From positions 1,080,021 through 1,144,020 of the forward strand of contig NC_133218.1 of assembly GCF_040436345.1 (NCBI RefSeq): 64,000 nt of DNA, read 5' to 3'. The translations under genes and the position numbers were made by a program. Each line of letters opens with the position of its first letter. The first letter of the stretch is position 1. The notes under the pieces are model-generated. The model ran no database searches. It was not told the origin of the DNA and worked only from the letters and a program-made list of their open reading frames with translations. The DNA comes from Pagrus major (taxonomy: Eukaryota > Chordata > Actinopteri > Spariformes > Sparidae). Positions 33,957-46,967 of this stretch are shown piece after piece.

Positions 33957-34917
33957 AATAAATGTGTAATATTTGCCTCTGAGATGTAATGAAGTAGAAC
34001 ACATTTTAGGTTTGTGAGGGAAGCGCCATTTCACGGGTGTAACACCCTGCAATTGTAGTTATTCTTATCTGGCAGGGTGTTGGAGTGTTTGAGTTACATC
34101 AACACATTTGGGGTCCTCTTCAAGTTGCCTTTGAGAAAATTTCATGTAGTTGTCCGTGATATTTGATTTTTGCCCTTGCAGAATTACATTTTTAGTTGAG
34201 GTTGAAAGACTGGCTCATTACACCTCATATATACTTTATGTACTTAGAGCCCCTTTGCTGCCAGTAGTTACATAGAAACCTACCAGACGGCACACTTTGC
34301 AGACGCACAAAAAAAATCAAAAATTTAAAAAAAGCGGTGTCACCTCCGCTGCTACAACTTCATCCTAGGGGAAACACTGATTAGCCACTCCTTGTCTACT
34401 GGAGAGCGTCAAAGTCATATATTTTTAAATTGTACACAGAAAACATTTAAAATGAGAAATGAGAAGTAGTAAAAAAATAACACAATCACAGCAATAATTA
34501 AGCAGTGAGTTATGCAATGTAAAACTGCTTAGAAAACTGCAACGCTTCTAATTCATGTGTTTAACATTAACATTAGATCAAGATTAGTTTTAACCTAACC
34601 CTTGGTTATTTTACCTTTCCACCTCATGCACATTTACTCTCAACTGTTTTGCACGTGTATTGCTTTATCTGCTGCTAATGGTACAGAGTACTTGAAATAA
34701 CGGCTTGATCGACATTGGCTTTTGCAGATCAGTTTTCAGTGTTTAACACTGTAAGCATACAGCTTTTACATCATGATTTTTTTCAGATAGTGAATTAACT
34801 TTGAAAAAAAATTGAATTACTGTTTTAAAATGTAAAAAAAAAAGAAGAGAAGCACAGATTCCATGTCGCTGTGTGTGCGCCTCATGAGCAGTGAACAGCC
34901 TGTCCAAACCTTCAAAC
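33957..34917. other. Intergenic, no gene recognised
   Basis: AT-rich with no recognised exon or paired repeat ends. Confidence 0.45.
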
Positions 34918-36235
34918 TTAAAGGTCCCATATTATACTGTTTTTCATCAATTTCACACAGCTATCAGAGGTCCAACAACACTGTATTCGAAATGTATTGC
35001 CCCAAACCCATCCGTGGTCCTGAATTTCAGCTGTCTGAAAGTCGCTCAAGTGAGCTCTACTGAGAACAGGCTGTTTCTGTGCCTGCACCTTTAATGCTAA
35101 TGAGCTCTGTCTGTCAATGCCTGCCTTGCCTGCTACACGCCCCTCTCAGGGAGAGGATGCCGCTTACGCTAGCGGTAGCATGCGTTAATGTTTACGGTGG
35201 ATGTATCGCTATGGTTCGCCGAGATGCTGTTGTTCAACTGGTTGTATAAGCTTAATAAGCCAACACTCAGGAATTTGTGTGTTGAGAGACTCCCCACTTC
35301 CCAACACAACCACCCGGCTCCCATCCCCCACTGACCTGCAACAGGTAACATCTAAAAACAGCTAGCGAAGTCTCCAAACTCTTGGACACTGTTCGCATAG
35401 TCAATTCAATTCAATTCAATTCAAAGGGGGCTTTATTGGCATGAAAGTTTAACAACAATGTTGCCAAACACTTGGACAGAACACAACAAATAACAACACA
35501 AACACAACACCAAGATTGTCTAGATAAAGATAGTCTCTGTCTCCAGTCTGCACGTTTCCAGACTTTTCACTGTGACAACCAAGCTCCTTCGTAATATTAT
35601 TAACATTAAACTCGCTTCAAACGCCATTGCATAGTGGACCGAAGCGGAGCTAACTAGTTAGCCAATTTCAAGCTGACTTCACCATACTCGTAGGCAACTG
35701 TAAATACTATCAAAATGTGGCGACACTTACCTGTGGCTCCGGTGCAGTTGCTGGGCCCCGTATGGTTGGGACTGATCCTTTTACAAGGGTCAGTGTCGAG
35801 GCAAAGCCAGCTTTGTACTGACCCTCGTTACTGAAGCAGTCCGATGTGAAGTGGTTAGCACACACAAACAGACTTACAGGAACCATAGCCGGCACGTTGT
35901 CGTTAAAAATGAAAACGCAACCACTGTCTCTTCTGTTCTTCTGTAGCTGAGACAGAATATAGGCACTTATGTTGATTTGTACAACCAACAACAGAGCAAT
36001 TTGTGTGTCTAGCTCTGAGTGACGACATTGCGAAACACTGCTGTCACACTGTTACGTAACGACAGGAGCTGAATCTGAACAGCCTGTAGGAGCCCCGTTT
36101 TACCAGTGGGTGGGCTTCAGAGAGATGCAGGACTCATTTGCTTTCCTCATTCTGGGAGTTGGTAGGCTCAGGGAGGACCAGTTTATATATGTAGAGACCA
36201 GAGAAAACATGTTTTTCATAATATGGGACCTTTAA
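34918..36235 (-). mobile_element. TTAA-flanked DNA transposon, Kolobok-like
   Basis: TTAA at 34918-34921 and 36232-36235 flanks termini AGGTCCCATATTAT and their exact inverse. A TTAA target with AGG ends, plus an internal THAP-like zinc-finger fragment on the minus strand, fits Kolobok rather than piggyBac. A (TCAAT)n patch and adjoining sequence near 35400-35470 may be a further nested repeat. Confidence 0.78.
35710..35991 (-). pseudogene. THAP-type zinc-finger fragment of a transposase
   Basis: The frame includes VCANHFTSDCFSNEGQYKAG and later LVKGSVPTI. The C-x2-H-F pattern followed by a VPTI-like end is the second half of a THAP DNA-binding domain, found at the N-terminus of Kolobok and P transposases. 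The first Cys pair and the catalytic domain are missing. Confidence 0.6.
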
Positions 36236-37223
36236 ATTCCAAGTTCACCAGAATAGCAAGCGATCAATAGTAAACACTGCAAGGTTTGGAGTCCCAGTCC
36301 ACTGAAAATATGTGGAACAAATATTCCTGCTTCTCTAGGGTTCAGGCTCAAGATGGAACTGAGTAACAAAATAAAACCTAGCCACAAACATATCAATGTG
36401 TTTTTTACTCTCACTAACACTCATAGAAACAGACATGGTCCAAATAAAGATCCCTTTGCTGAGTTGATCATGGAGAACACCAGGTCCACAGCAGCCTGTT
36501 GTCAGGGATTAAGTAGGTGCTATATTTGCCTGAGAAAATCCTGCACTAAGTATTGCTTCATATAAAGAGGTGACATTCACCCCAGCTCACAGACATCTAC
36601 AAAGACTCCAGCAGGCTCTCCACACTGCCCTGAGGCCTTTTGACCTGTACAAACAATTTGATTTAGAAGGGTCAGATCAAATTAAGCAACCGAGCTGACA
36701 GCAGCTGTCGGATGTGTAGTGTGTGAACCCTGACAAGGTTCTCTAATTGGGTCCATGTTCATTTTATTCACCAGTGAATGCGATGATCCATCGTGACTCT
36801 GAGCCAGGTGGTAAAAGCAAAAATCTGCACTGAATGTACTAAAATATAATAGTATTTCTGTTTGAAGAACACTGTGGGGCTACATGAGGGTGTTTCCAAT
36901 ATTCTCTGTAGTCAGTACAAAGAAGAAGTCCAGAGCCTGGACACAACTATCTAAATATACTCCATCCATCCATCCATCCATCCATCATCAGTACCTGGAA
37001 ATACGGCCGTGTGAGAAAGATGAGGACAGCCCTCCAGAGGATAAATGTCTTCATCTTCATCTTTACCCAGGTCAGGGTCTCTCTACAGCTGGCTGAGCCC
37101 TAACCTGTGCACATGAACATGTCAGGTTAAAATATTTCTGCAGCAGCACAGTTGTTAAGTGTAAGATCAAAAATATTTTATCACATGCATTTAGCCACGC
37201 TGAAATGACAAGCTAACAAGACA
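36236..37223. other. Intergenic, with (CCAT)n at 36961-36987
   Basis: No gene was recognised. A short tetranucleotide run of CCAT lies at 36961-36987. Confidence 0.5.
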
Positions 37224-38319
37224 TGGTTTCTGCAGGTTTGAACAAGTCAAATTTAAGACTTTTTAAGACCATTTTGAACTAAATTTAAGACCTACACGAA
37301 GTACGAAACCGTAAGGAAAAATAAAGTCCCAGAATTACTTTCAAAAATAACTACATTTATTGCCATTCACAGAGCAACTCAAACAATGAAGAATGGAGTG
37401 AGTGTGTGTCAGGGTTATTATAGTTTTTAAATTTCATTAGTTTTTATTTTAATTTGTTTTTTCAGTTTGCTTTTTATTTCAGTTGAGTTTTAATTAATTT
37501 AAGAAGTGATTAATAGTTTTAGTTTAGTTTTTATCTAGGAATTTAACCTAATTTAGTTCACTCCAATAACCCACACTTTCTTAAAAAACTGCACACACAC
37601 ACACACGGTGTTCAAAATCCAAAGCACCTCCGCTTTCAACATCGGAGTTGAAACGAAGATAGTTTGAATGTTGCTCGACTGCAAGACAGCAGAGGCAGCG
37701 CAGAGTTCAGGTCGAGCAGAACTGGACGAACTTGGACCGGGAACTGGTGACAAAGGCGTACAAAAGCGTGTGATAGCGTAAGTCCGCTGGAGACTTTTAG
37801 AAGCTAACTGGTGTTTATCCAATTTTGTGTGTGACGCCAGCGCTTTCACACCAAATGTGCCCAATTTGAGGGTCCTCTTGCAGAGCGTACACTGCGCTTC
37901 AGATTCATTATTATGCGGCTTTTAACCAACTGAATTCTGGTTGTTCAAGCCAACACACTAAATTTACACTTTCCCATAGTTGTAGCAGATTCCGCAGTCG
38001 AAGTCTTTCCGGAACTGGCGAAGTGTACGGCGATAACTTCCAACCGGGCTGTTGGCAAAATGCCACTTACGTTCCTGGATACTTCAGAAAGAAGTACAAC
38101 ACACGGAGCTAACTGTGAATCTCACCAACACATTTCCCAAAAACGAAAAACAAAAAAACAAAAAAGGCGATGACAAAGCGGTAAATGAACAGTCATATTT
38201 AAGACCTAACTAAATGTAATTTAAGACCTATATGCAAAATATGGACGTATTTAAGACTTTTCAAGGCCTAAAATGGAGATTGTCAAATTTTAGACTTTTT
38301 AAGACCCCGCGGAAACCCT
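37224..38319 (-). mobile_element. hAT-like DNA transposon with BED zinc-finger remnant
   Basis: The left end (TGGTTTCTGCAGG, then TTAAGACTTTTTAAGACC) matches the inverted right end (AGGGTTTCCGCGGG, then TCTTAAAAAGTCTAAA). Flanks ACAAGACA and GCAAGACC are a possible 8-bp target duplication with two changes. The minus strand keeps a BED-type zinc finger. The AT-rich stretch at 37420-37550 looks like another repeat within it. Confidence 0.72.
37790..37905 (-). pseudogene. BED zinc-finger fragment of a hAT transposase
   Basis: The frame reads QCTLCKRTLKLGTFGVKALA and then SHTKLDKHQ. C-x2-C followed by H-x5-H is the BED finger found at the N-terminus of many hAT transposases. It is isolated from any catalytic part. 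Confidence 0.65.
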
Positions 38320-38456
38320 GCAAGACCAGGTCATGAGACTACTGCCCCCCAGGGGAAAACTGAGCTGTGGGCTGCTGTTGACCCCCCAAAACATAAACCC
38401 CCTAGCTGTGCATTGTGTATTAACAACAACAATAAAAATATATTTCAAGATTCAAT

Positions 38457-39701
38457 TTAAAGGCATACTATACAGGATTGGTTGAGACAGAAGCCCTTTT
38501 CTCACAGAGACGCCGCATTATCGCTGCAGCGGCGGTTCGCCAATTCTCCGCTGTCGTTTGTTCACACAGAACCAAGCAGCTCCGGCGTAAAGACGCACCA
38601 GTGTGTAATTCACACAGAAAGCCGGCGCTGCAACTCCAACAGAGGCGTGACGGTACACGTCATGATGATGACGTCTGTGTGTTTTTTTTAACGTGTTTCC
38701 CCCGGTGTCCTCCAGTTAATCTAAACATGTACCTGCTGAATTACATAATTACGTAATCGGCATCATTAAACAGGACGCTGTCTGACTCTCTCACTCGTGG
38801 GGAGGGATCCTGTTTTCTGGGGGAAAGTTCACTGAAGTCTCGGTCGGGAGGGCTGGTTTTTTTCAAGACAGTAACTACAACAACACAATAGTGAAGGAGA
38901 CAAACACTTGGTGAGTTAAAGGTTTTTGCCGGGGACAGACGCTGTTTTTCAGGCAGAAATGTGGAAATGAGGACAGTTAGGATGACAGACACTTCTCCAC
39001 GTATAACTGCGGTATTTTTTTCCTCATATAAGTTGCCAAAGACACTACTAGTTACTATGTTACTGTTTGGTCCTGTAACGTTGCTTTGTGGGTCATTTCT
39101 CTTTATTTTGTTGAGTTATCCATTCACACTGGTTCGGTTCGCCAATACTGCGGCTCTGATACTACCTCCGGAGGCGCATCAGAGGCGCAGCGAAATTTCA
39201 CCCCTCGCCGCATCTGAGACTTGGCGCAGGATCCCCGTACTCAAAGGGCAGTGTGAATGGGGCTAGTGATAGGAGCGGTGGTCGATTGAGCTAAAGAGTG
39301 AATGAGTGAAAAGTGAGTGAGAGAAATAAAAGTTTATTTTCTGATTGTTTCACAGCGGTTATGTTCTAAAGCTTAAATAAAAACACCCACGCCTCTGCAC
39401 CAACCCTTCACATTTTGTGGCAATGCAGCCGAAGTCCTAACCCTAACCCTTCGCCATGTTTGCTGTTTGCCCCTCTACTCAGCCTGTGTGTGTGTGTGTG
39501 TGTGGCTGACCCCACCTTGCCCAACACACATACAGACCTGCAGCTCTTTATGACAGACTGAGAGCAGGGTCCCAAACTCGTACTGTTAAGAAAATACAGA
39601 GGGCAGCATCTCTGCCACACACTTCTTGTGGGTCAGATGTGATAAATGAGAGGGATTACTTGTATTATCTTTTTTTATAATCCTGCATAGTATACCTTTA
39701 A
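38457..39701. mobile_element. TTAA-flanked DNA transposon carrying element B
   Basis: TTAA at 38457-38460 and 39698-39701 flanks AGGCATACTATACAGGATT and its inverse with two mismatches. The TTAA target and AGG ends match the Kolobok-like element at 34.9 kb, though the termini differ in sequence. Most of the interior is taken up by element B. Confidence 0.7.
38490..39265 (-). repeat. Element B: inverted partner of element A
   Basis: On the minus strand it aligns along most of its length with 25950-26780. Its ends (AGCCCTTTTCTCACAG and, inverted, AGCCCCATTCACACTG) are weak inverted repeats and may be its true termini. It has one copy of the 92-bp unit duplicated in element A. No coding capacity was recognised. 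Confidence 0.72.
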
Positions 39702-42700
39702 TTATCATTATACAACTAGAATTGTACAAATGAATGATAGCTGTAGTCCCTTTATGCTACTAACAAAAAACAAAAATATAGCAGCAGTAATTTATATCAG
39801 CTGCAGGTTTCACCTGCTGATACCAGAATAAAGTGTGTTGCAATAGTCGAGTTTGGAGGAAATAATAGCATGGATGACCTTTTTTTCTGCAGAGGAAAAA
39901 AGTGCCCTGATCTTGGTTAAATGTCAGATAAAGCAGTACTGCACTCAGAGGCCATCTACAAGATTATAATGACAAGGACAGGACTTTTTTTTCATTATTA
40001 TTATCATTTGAGTTTAGAATTTGCTTTGAACACAGCATTACCAACATATCTGCAATTAACTAAGCTACCACAAACTAATTCCCTTATGGTTAACCCGTGT
40101 CTGAACACCCTGAGCATGTATATATTGCAAGATTAAAAAAAGATATTGATATATTGATATTTAAATGTAACATTAACATAACCATGTAAGTCATTCATGA
40201 GTAGAAAAATACCAAACATCACGAAGGGTTACAACAAAAATGGTGATGGATATATTCTGTTCTCTTTGGGTTTTTGGACGTTTTTTTTTTTTTTTTTTTT
40301 TAAAGAAAGAAAGAACTATTTCTAAACTAAACTAATTGAAAAATGTCACCAAAGTTCCATTTTTTAAAATGTCTTTGACATTTTATAGATTCAATTAATC
40401 AATGATTAATTAATGGGGTAAATCAACAATGAAAATAATTGATAGTTAGAGGGCTATTGGTGAAATTCATTGTAGCCAACAAAGTCACACAGCCCTTGGG
40501 AAATATTATAGGAGTGCTACAGATAGTTTTAAGGCACTAGAAAGGGGATTTCACCTTGATCCAGGACCACTACACACTGCCACAGCGGCGGCAGGTAGCT
40601 AATGTGCCTGCTCCCGTCTCATTTGATCAAAGTATGCAAGTAAAGCGTCTGCACACATCACAGTGAGTTTACAAGTTTCTGAACGACTGTGACGCTTCCA
40701 AACATCAGCTGTTTATGGCATCATGCGCATCAGCAGCATCGAGACCCGAATGGGTGAATTGTGCATTAACCGGCCCTACATGGCGGCAGCAGGCGCAGGT
40801 TAATGGCGCTGCTGTCAGCCTGATGTGAGGCTGGGTTGGGGATATAGCCTAAGCACCTTACCTTCTGAGGGGGGTAGAAATTATGCGTTCATATGGAGAT
40901 GCAGCATCAGTTAGCCTATTCTCCAAAACCAGTCCGGTAATCCACTGAGCCCCGATCCCCCCAGTGTCCACACCCCAAGCCTAACACAGAAACGTCCTGA
41001 AAGTTACGAGACAGACCGCTGAGCTGTCACTGAGATCACCGGCCGGTACTTTGTGTCTCCGCTCGAGTGTCTACAGGCTGTGAGCGGCGCACAGCCTGTC
41101 TGCTGCCTGACACACAACTTGGGACCAAAGTCAAGTTACATACAGACACTCTGCTTCCGCTCATCACTTTCAAAGTAAAACACATGCAGGCAAACGTCTT
41201 CTCAATAATTGTATATGATTAAGTTGTTGTTGCTCTCTTTATTTAGGTATCATTTATTTCAGTTAATAATTCATCAGTAATACTCTAACCACAGGGCTCA
41301 ACCTTTTTGTCGATTATTTTCTTTGTCCCTCATAAAATAAACGTATTGGGTGAGAAAATGCCCGCTCAATGTTACATGCTAAGGTAAGTGCCCTCTATGG
41401 TGGTCCAGGATGTAAAAATACATGATAATCTGAACTCCAGGGTGCCCTTCCAGTAGAAAAAAATGCAATGCAGTGCCATATAGGCTGCTCTACATGCAGA
41501 GAAGAGTTTGGAACCGGTCGACCTAAAATGCATCTTGACTTTCTGTGTGCTGGTGCCCCAAAATATGGCAAATCCATGTGTGCTGGCTATGCTGAGTCCA
41601 TAAGGGTCAAATGCGAGCTAACAGGCTGTACGTTCTATGTAGTCCTTTACAGGGGTCACAGGGAGTCAGCCAAGACCAAACTTTTGTTGACGCCTCTGTT
41701 TCTATTAAATTAATTTATAAAGCTAACTATTATATATGTTTGTTTGTTTTTAAATCAAGTATACGTCAACAGGTTTCGTTGTGTTTTTTGTAATGTCAAA
41801 CTTAATTATATTAATATGCTTGCTGACAAAAATGAGGCTAACTCTGGAACAAGGCCTACATTTTATGTGTAATGCAATGGAAAATACTGATTCCACTGAG
41901 AAAGCAGCTGTTACATTTTTACTGTACACATCTTAATCACATGCAACTACCATAGGTGACTTAAAGGTGCTTTCATTCTGAAGGATAAATCAGCTCATTT
42001 CCAGCAGCTCCCTGCTTGGCTCCGGCAGCTTGATGCAGCGCAGGGTATGCGCCTGATGACCAAGCCCTGTGTCCCATGTGGTGTGGAGGAGCAGAAAGCA
42101 TATGGAGGCACAGTCATCTCCATCAGTTTAATATTTCTGTAGTCAGTGTCTGTACTAGTCAGTGTTGGAGAGCTATACATCTAGAAGCCCTATCTAGCTT
42201 TCTATATTTTACTACTAATTACATAGATTAATTTAATAATAATAATACATTTTAAAAACCATGTTCCACACTATAGGGGCCTATGCATCACCGGTACCCT
42301 TGACATAATAGTGGCACATGCACTTCATGGTATGTTCTTCGTGACATGATACATAGGATATTTTTTGTTACATGTTTTCAGTGAAATTATATGAACATTG
42401 TGATCATCACTGGTCAACCAAGGCCGATCCAGCTGGGAAAATGGACACCAGTGGTCTGTGGTAATATTAATTATTGTAACTTTGTTTGGAATTATACTTA
42501 GACAAAATACCAACCGACATGATAAGTGCCTTCAGGTGGGCCCTGCTTCATTATCCAAATCTAGCTTGAAAACATCTGAGTAATTTCTGCCACTAGGGGG
42601 TATCTCATTCAAAATGATAACAAAAGACAGAATTTGATGACAACATGAAGTAGTGTGGGATCATGACTGTTGCTGTCTTCATTCTTAAACAACCACCATT

Positions 42701-42810
42701 GCCGATAGAAATGGATAATTGTGCTCCATCACGACTGAGCAATACACACAATAGTAAACAAATTATTGCTAGCTAGCTAGTTTGCTGACTTCCTTACTCA
42801 CTCTCTGACA
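39702..42810. other. Long stretch without recognised gene; T-run at 40281-40301
   Basis: No exon, domain or paired terminus was recognised. The moderately GC-rich parts at 40560-41110 and 41990-42120 are not assigned. A 21-base T run lies at 40281-40301. Confidence 0.4.
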
Positions 42811-43010
42811 GTGGTGCAAAGTAACCAATTACATGTACTCCAGTACTGTACTTAAATACAAATTCGAGGTACTAGTATCTCACCTGAGTTTTATTTGTAT
42901 TCATTTTTTTTTATTTTTTCCTGCCACTTTACACCTCTACTCCACTACATCTCAGAGACAAACATTGTACTTTTCTCTCCACCACATTTGTCTGACAGGT
43001 TTTTCCAGTT
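42811..43010 (+). repeat. Partial copy of a common teleost transposon (hAT-like MITE)
   Basis: It begins AGTGGTGCAAAGTAACCAAT, then ACTCCAGTACTGTACTTAAA, then TACACCTCTACTCCACTACA, a layout I know from a very abundant fish DNA repeat. Only one end is present. Confidence 0.6.
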
Positions 43011-43306
43011 GTGTTGATTTTGAATCTTTGTAATAAACTGAAGGAAGAATGTGTTGTGGAAATTCTCCTTTTAAGCTAAATGAACGATTTAAAAACCCTC
43101 TTGGAAAATGCGTTGTCACAAAGCTGACATCCACATGTTGGTGGGAAGTCAGCGGCTGTTTTGACGCCACCCTGACCAAGTAGTAGTACCACTCCATTCT
43201 TTAGAGAGGTTCTACACCCTCTGGTTTGATCTTTGTGGAGAAGGATTCTTAATGCAGCAGGATACTGAGACTGAACACCTGACCTCAACCCCATTCAACA
43301 TTTCAA

Positions 43307-43620
43307 ATCAAATCAAATCAATTTTATCTATATAGCCCAAAATCACAGAGTACAGTGAACAACATCCTCTGTTCTTAGTCCTTGATTCGAGTGAGTAAAA
43401 CTTGCCATGTTGAGGGAAAAAAAACCTTTTAACAGGGGGAAAACAGAAGAAGATGGAAGAAACCTCAGGAAGAGCCACAGAGGAGGATCCCTCTCCCAGG
43501 ACAGACAGACATGCAATAGATGTCGCATGTACAGAAAAGAACAACAAATCACAGTTTACAAGCATTGACAGAATATCTGATACAAATTATAATATATGTA
43601 AAGTGTGTGGCTCCAGAACA
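43307..43620 (+). repeat. Common teleost interspersed repeat
   Basis: The landmarks are ATTTTATCTATATAGCCCAA, then GAAGAAACCTCAGGAAGAGC and GGATCCCTCTCCCAGGACAG. These are hallmarks of an abundant fish non-autonomous repeat. Its class is uncertain and the 3' limit is approximate. Confidence 0.6.
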
Positions 43621-44399
43621 CGACTGAGCAGGCTGAGGCATCACCAAGTGGTGAGATAGTAAAACAGAGGAGAGCAATGATCCAGCAAAGCCCAGGGTAT
43701 GACAAGCAATATGCATCAATGTGTGAGGCAGCAGGAGCCAGGAGAGGGAGATGGTCCCAGGGGTCCGTGGTCCATCAGAAGGGAGCCTGAAAGAAAAGAG
43801 AGGAGAAGGAAGAGGAGGAGGAGAAGGAAGCTATAGAGAGTGGACAGTGAGAGAGTGACACAGCTTGCAGCTTGTGGGGACAGAAAACTAAAACAAAAGT
43901 TAGAGAAATGTGATGTTAATCAGAATAAACAGATTGTTTCTCGTTGACAGGACAATGTGGATTCTAATACTACAGGTAACTCATTGAGACTGAGATCGAC
44001 CCACTGAAGAAGCTAGATATCGAATACAAGTATGGGGGCACTTGAAGACTGAGAAAGCCAAACATTCTGTGACATCACAGGAAGCTTTATGGAGCACTGT
44101 CAAATCGTGCTGGGATAACACGAGTCATCAGCAGATAACAGAGTCCATGCAGCTCGAGTGCATGCTGTCGTTAAAGCAAAAGGGGGACAAACCAGATACT
44201 AAGATATTCTGAAATTCATGGTCATTTTTCAAAGATTCAACTTTTCACTCAAATTGTTGAGCATGTGTTATTGTTTGTAATAAAAAATATTATTACATTA
44301 ATCACAATAATAATATCACAATAATATTTATAACAACATCAGTCTTGAGAAATATACAGCTTCAGTGACATCATATATCTGCAAATGTGTTTGTGATCA
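43621..44399. other. Intergenic, no gene recognised
   Basis: Purine-rich 5' part and AT-rich 3' part without recognised features. Confidence 0.4.
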
Positions 44400-45085
44400 G
44401 AAAAGACAGTAAGATCATTCCCCAACCAGAAGGCCTGGATGAATGGAGAGGTGAGGGCTCTATCCAGAGCCAAAAAAGCTGCCTTTCAGCCAGATGACAA
44501 GGAGGCATACAACACCGCCAGTGCAAGATACTCGTTCCATCCTGCCTTAAGACAGCCATCATAAGTCCTGTACCTGTGTCTAGTCTTACTGACTACCACC
44601 CTGTGGCTTTGACCCCCATCCTGATTAAGAGAAAACTGGTTCTCCAGCGCTCCAGACTTACCATCACTTATAACCTATCCTAGTCTTCACACATCACCTC
44701 CGTGGCTATAAAACCACAGAAAAGGCTAAATTCCGGAGCCAGATTCTGGTCAACTTTTACAGAGGAGCATTAGAAAACCTCCTGACTGGAAACATCACAA
44801 ACCGGCATGGTCCATCATGGCCCAGGTCAGGGAGGCTCTACAGAGGGTGATTAAAACCACCAGAACATCACTGGTACCATCTACAGAGCATCAGTGACAT
44901 CAGTGAAGTGAGATGTCTGCACAGAGCCCAAAGATACTAAAAGACAACACCCACCCAGCCATAGTCTGTTCACCCTGCTGCCACCTGACAACAGATACAG
45001 AAGTATCTGCTGACATACCACCAGACTACAGAGCAGCTTCACTCCTCACGCTGTGAGACTCCTCAATTCATCATCTGTTTTATTA
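44400..45085 (+). pseudogene. LINE (Rex1/L2-like) remnant, heavily deleted
   Basis: In order: an endonuclease-RT linker block (WMNGEVRALSRAKKAAFQPD), a short RT piece (LTDYRPVALTPI-like), then the C-terminal tail (ISDISEVRCLHRAQR, with SSFTPHAVRLLNS-like residues in broken frame). Most of the RT is missing. The tail from 44846 to 45070 has a second, nearly identical copy at 46968-47192. Confidence 0.65.
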
Positions 45086-45408
45086 AATACATGTAGTACA
45101 GGACTCTAGATAGATTAGATTTAGATGTATTATCTTAGAGGGACATTTGTTTGTAGGTACATTACAACATAGAAACATACAGATATACTGTACACACAGC
45201 AACATACAAATATAGACAATGAATAAAATGTAAGTAAAAGTTCTGGTGAATTGGCAGAGTCTTCCAGTGCTCCAGTCTGACCAGTTTCACATCCAACAGC
45301 CTGGTTTCTGTCAGCATCAATCATTCACCTGAGTGTATTAAACACACCTTGATTATTCTCATAGTTCACAAACAGAGCACCCTGCCACCAAGAGGGGGAA
45401 TCAAAGGG

Positions 45409-45409
45409 T

Positions 45410-45465
<56 letters not shown>

Positions 45466-45490
45466 TACACACACACACACACACACACAC
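45409..45490. repeat. (TG)n-(AC)n palindromic microsatellite
   Basis: A TG run (45409-45464) is followed after one or two bases by an AC run (45466-45490), so the two halves are self-complementary. Confidence 0.9.
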
Positions 45491-46967
45491 AGCTCAGCAC
45501 ACACCACTACCCCCAGGCTTTTATTATGAGGTGAAGAATAGAAACTGGCAGTGTATGAAGGGACTGGTTTTGACTTTGACTAATGAGAACATCAAAAAGC
45601 TTCAGTCAGTGAGTGACCTCAAGGACAGGTCCTCAACTGTGCACAACTCTGGTCTATGGAAACATACTGTATTTATGCAGGGCTGGATGGATGATTAGAC
45701 TGTGAGGAGATTTAAGGATGCTTTTGTTCTCGGATATGGTAGGCTGTAGTTGAATTGGCTGCATTATAATATAATTTATTGTAGTATATAACTTGTTGAT
45801 TCAGTGACGCAGTCAGTCAGTCAGTATGACGATTAGGAATCATTAGAGGCAGCCAATGAATATATAATATTGTATTGAATAGAAGGATGCCACAATGTAT
45901 AAAATTAATTATTCTATCAACAAAACTGTGTGTGTGATGGAGGTGTGGCGCCCCCTTTCATCCACAAATGTGAAACATCTACTCTAATAACTGATGACAG
46001 CTATATTCTTAATAATCATGACTTCATACATTTCACTTACCATATGTTTTATTAAATTAAATTAAATTAATGTGTTTAAGAATATGTGGTTTTTGCTCAT
46101 ATATGACCAGATGGTGATACCTTTTTTTTATTGAACTCATTTGGTTTTACAGTCACTTTAATGCTGCCGAGCTAAACGGAACGTGTACACCTATGTTTGA
46201 TATATGGGGTCAAGAACAGCGTTTAAAACGCTGTGAAATCAAACTTTTCCTTTAAGTGTTGTCTTGTGATAAGTGACATCAGCTCCCGGCTTTCGGCAAG
46301 TCATCAGCTGATGTCCTGCAGCAATCTCTGTCAAATCACAGAGTTATGCTAAGAAACCCGGAAGTTGTCCGGTTTGGCCTTCAAAGTAAAGTAGTAAGCG
46401 CTCATCAAAGCATATCCTGTAGTATCATCATTCATGTTTTGGTGTGATTGAATTTTTCCACACAAATTCAGTGGTTCACACAATAACACCAAATATTGCA
46501 AGAAATGTATACTTATATATATACTAAATCCTCTATCACCTGTTTTTGTAATTTATCACTTAATGTGTTCTATTTTTTAAAGACATCTTTTTCTTTATTC
46601 AATTACCTAAAGTAGTATTACTGTTCACTATGACATACCTCATTAAACATGAACTTAACAGTAGAAAACCCACTCAGTTTATTTGTAAAATACAATTCAT
46701 CTTTCTTACCCAGACCCAAGCCAGTAGATAAAGATTGTCTGAAAGTAATCCAGTATAATATGGGAAATGTAGTTATTTTGGTGTGTGCTGGTATTTATAC
46801 ATCTCCTACCAGGCCTTGCTATTTCTTCTCAAAGAAGATAACTGAAACTGTGCAATTTAACCTGAAAAGATTGCCTTTTTTTATGCATGGAATTTTGCGG
46901 GTAATACAGCCAGCAGATTTAAATTCCAACAATTTATTGATTATGTAGCCCACACGCATGGTTCATG
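45491..46967. other. Intergenic, no gene recognised
   Basis: AT-rich sequence. The frame at 46649-46948 has no recognised domain and no splice context. Confidence 0.45.

Noticed and set aside
45408-45698. Open frame starting in the (TG)n repeat
   Set aside because: Most of its start is Cys-Val and Thr-His dipeptides from the microsatellite; the rest has no recognised domain.
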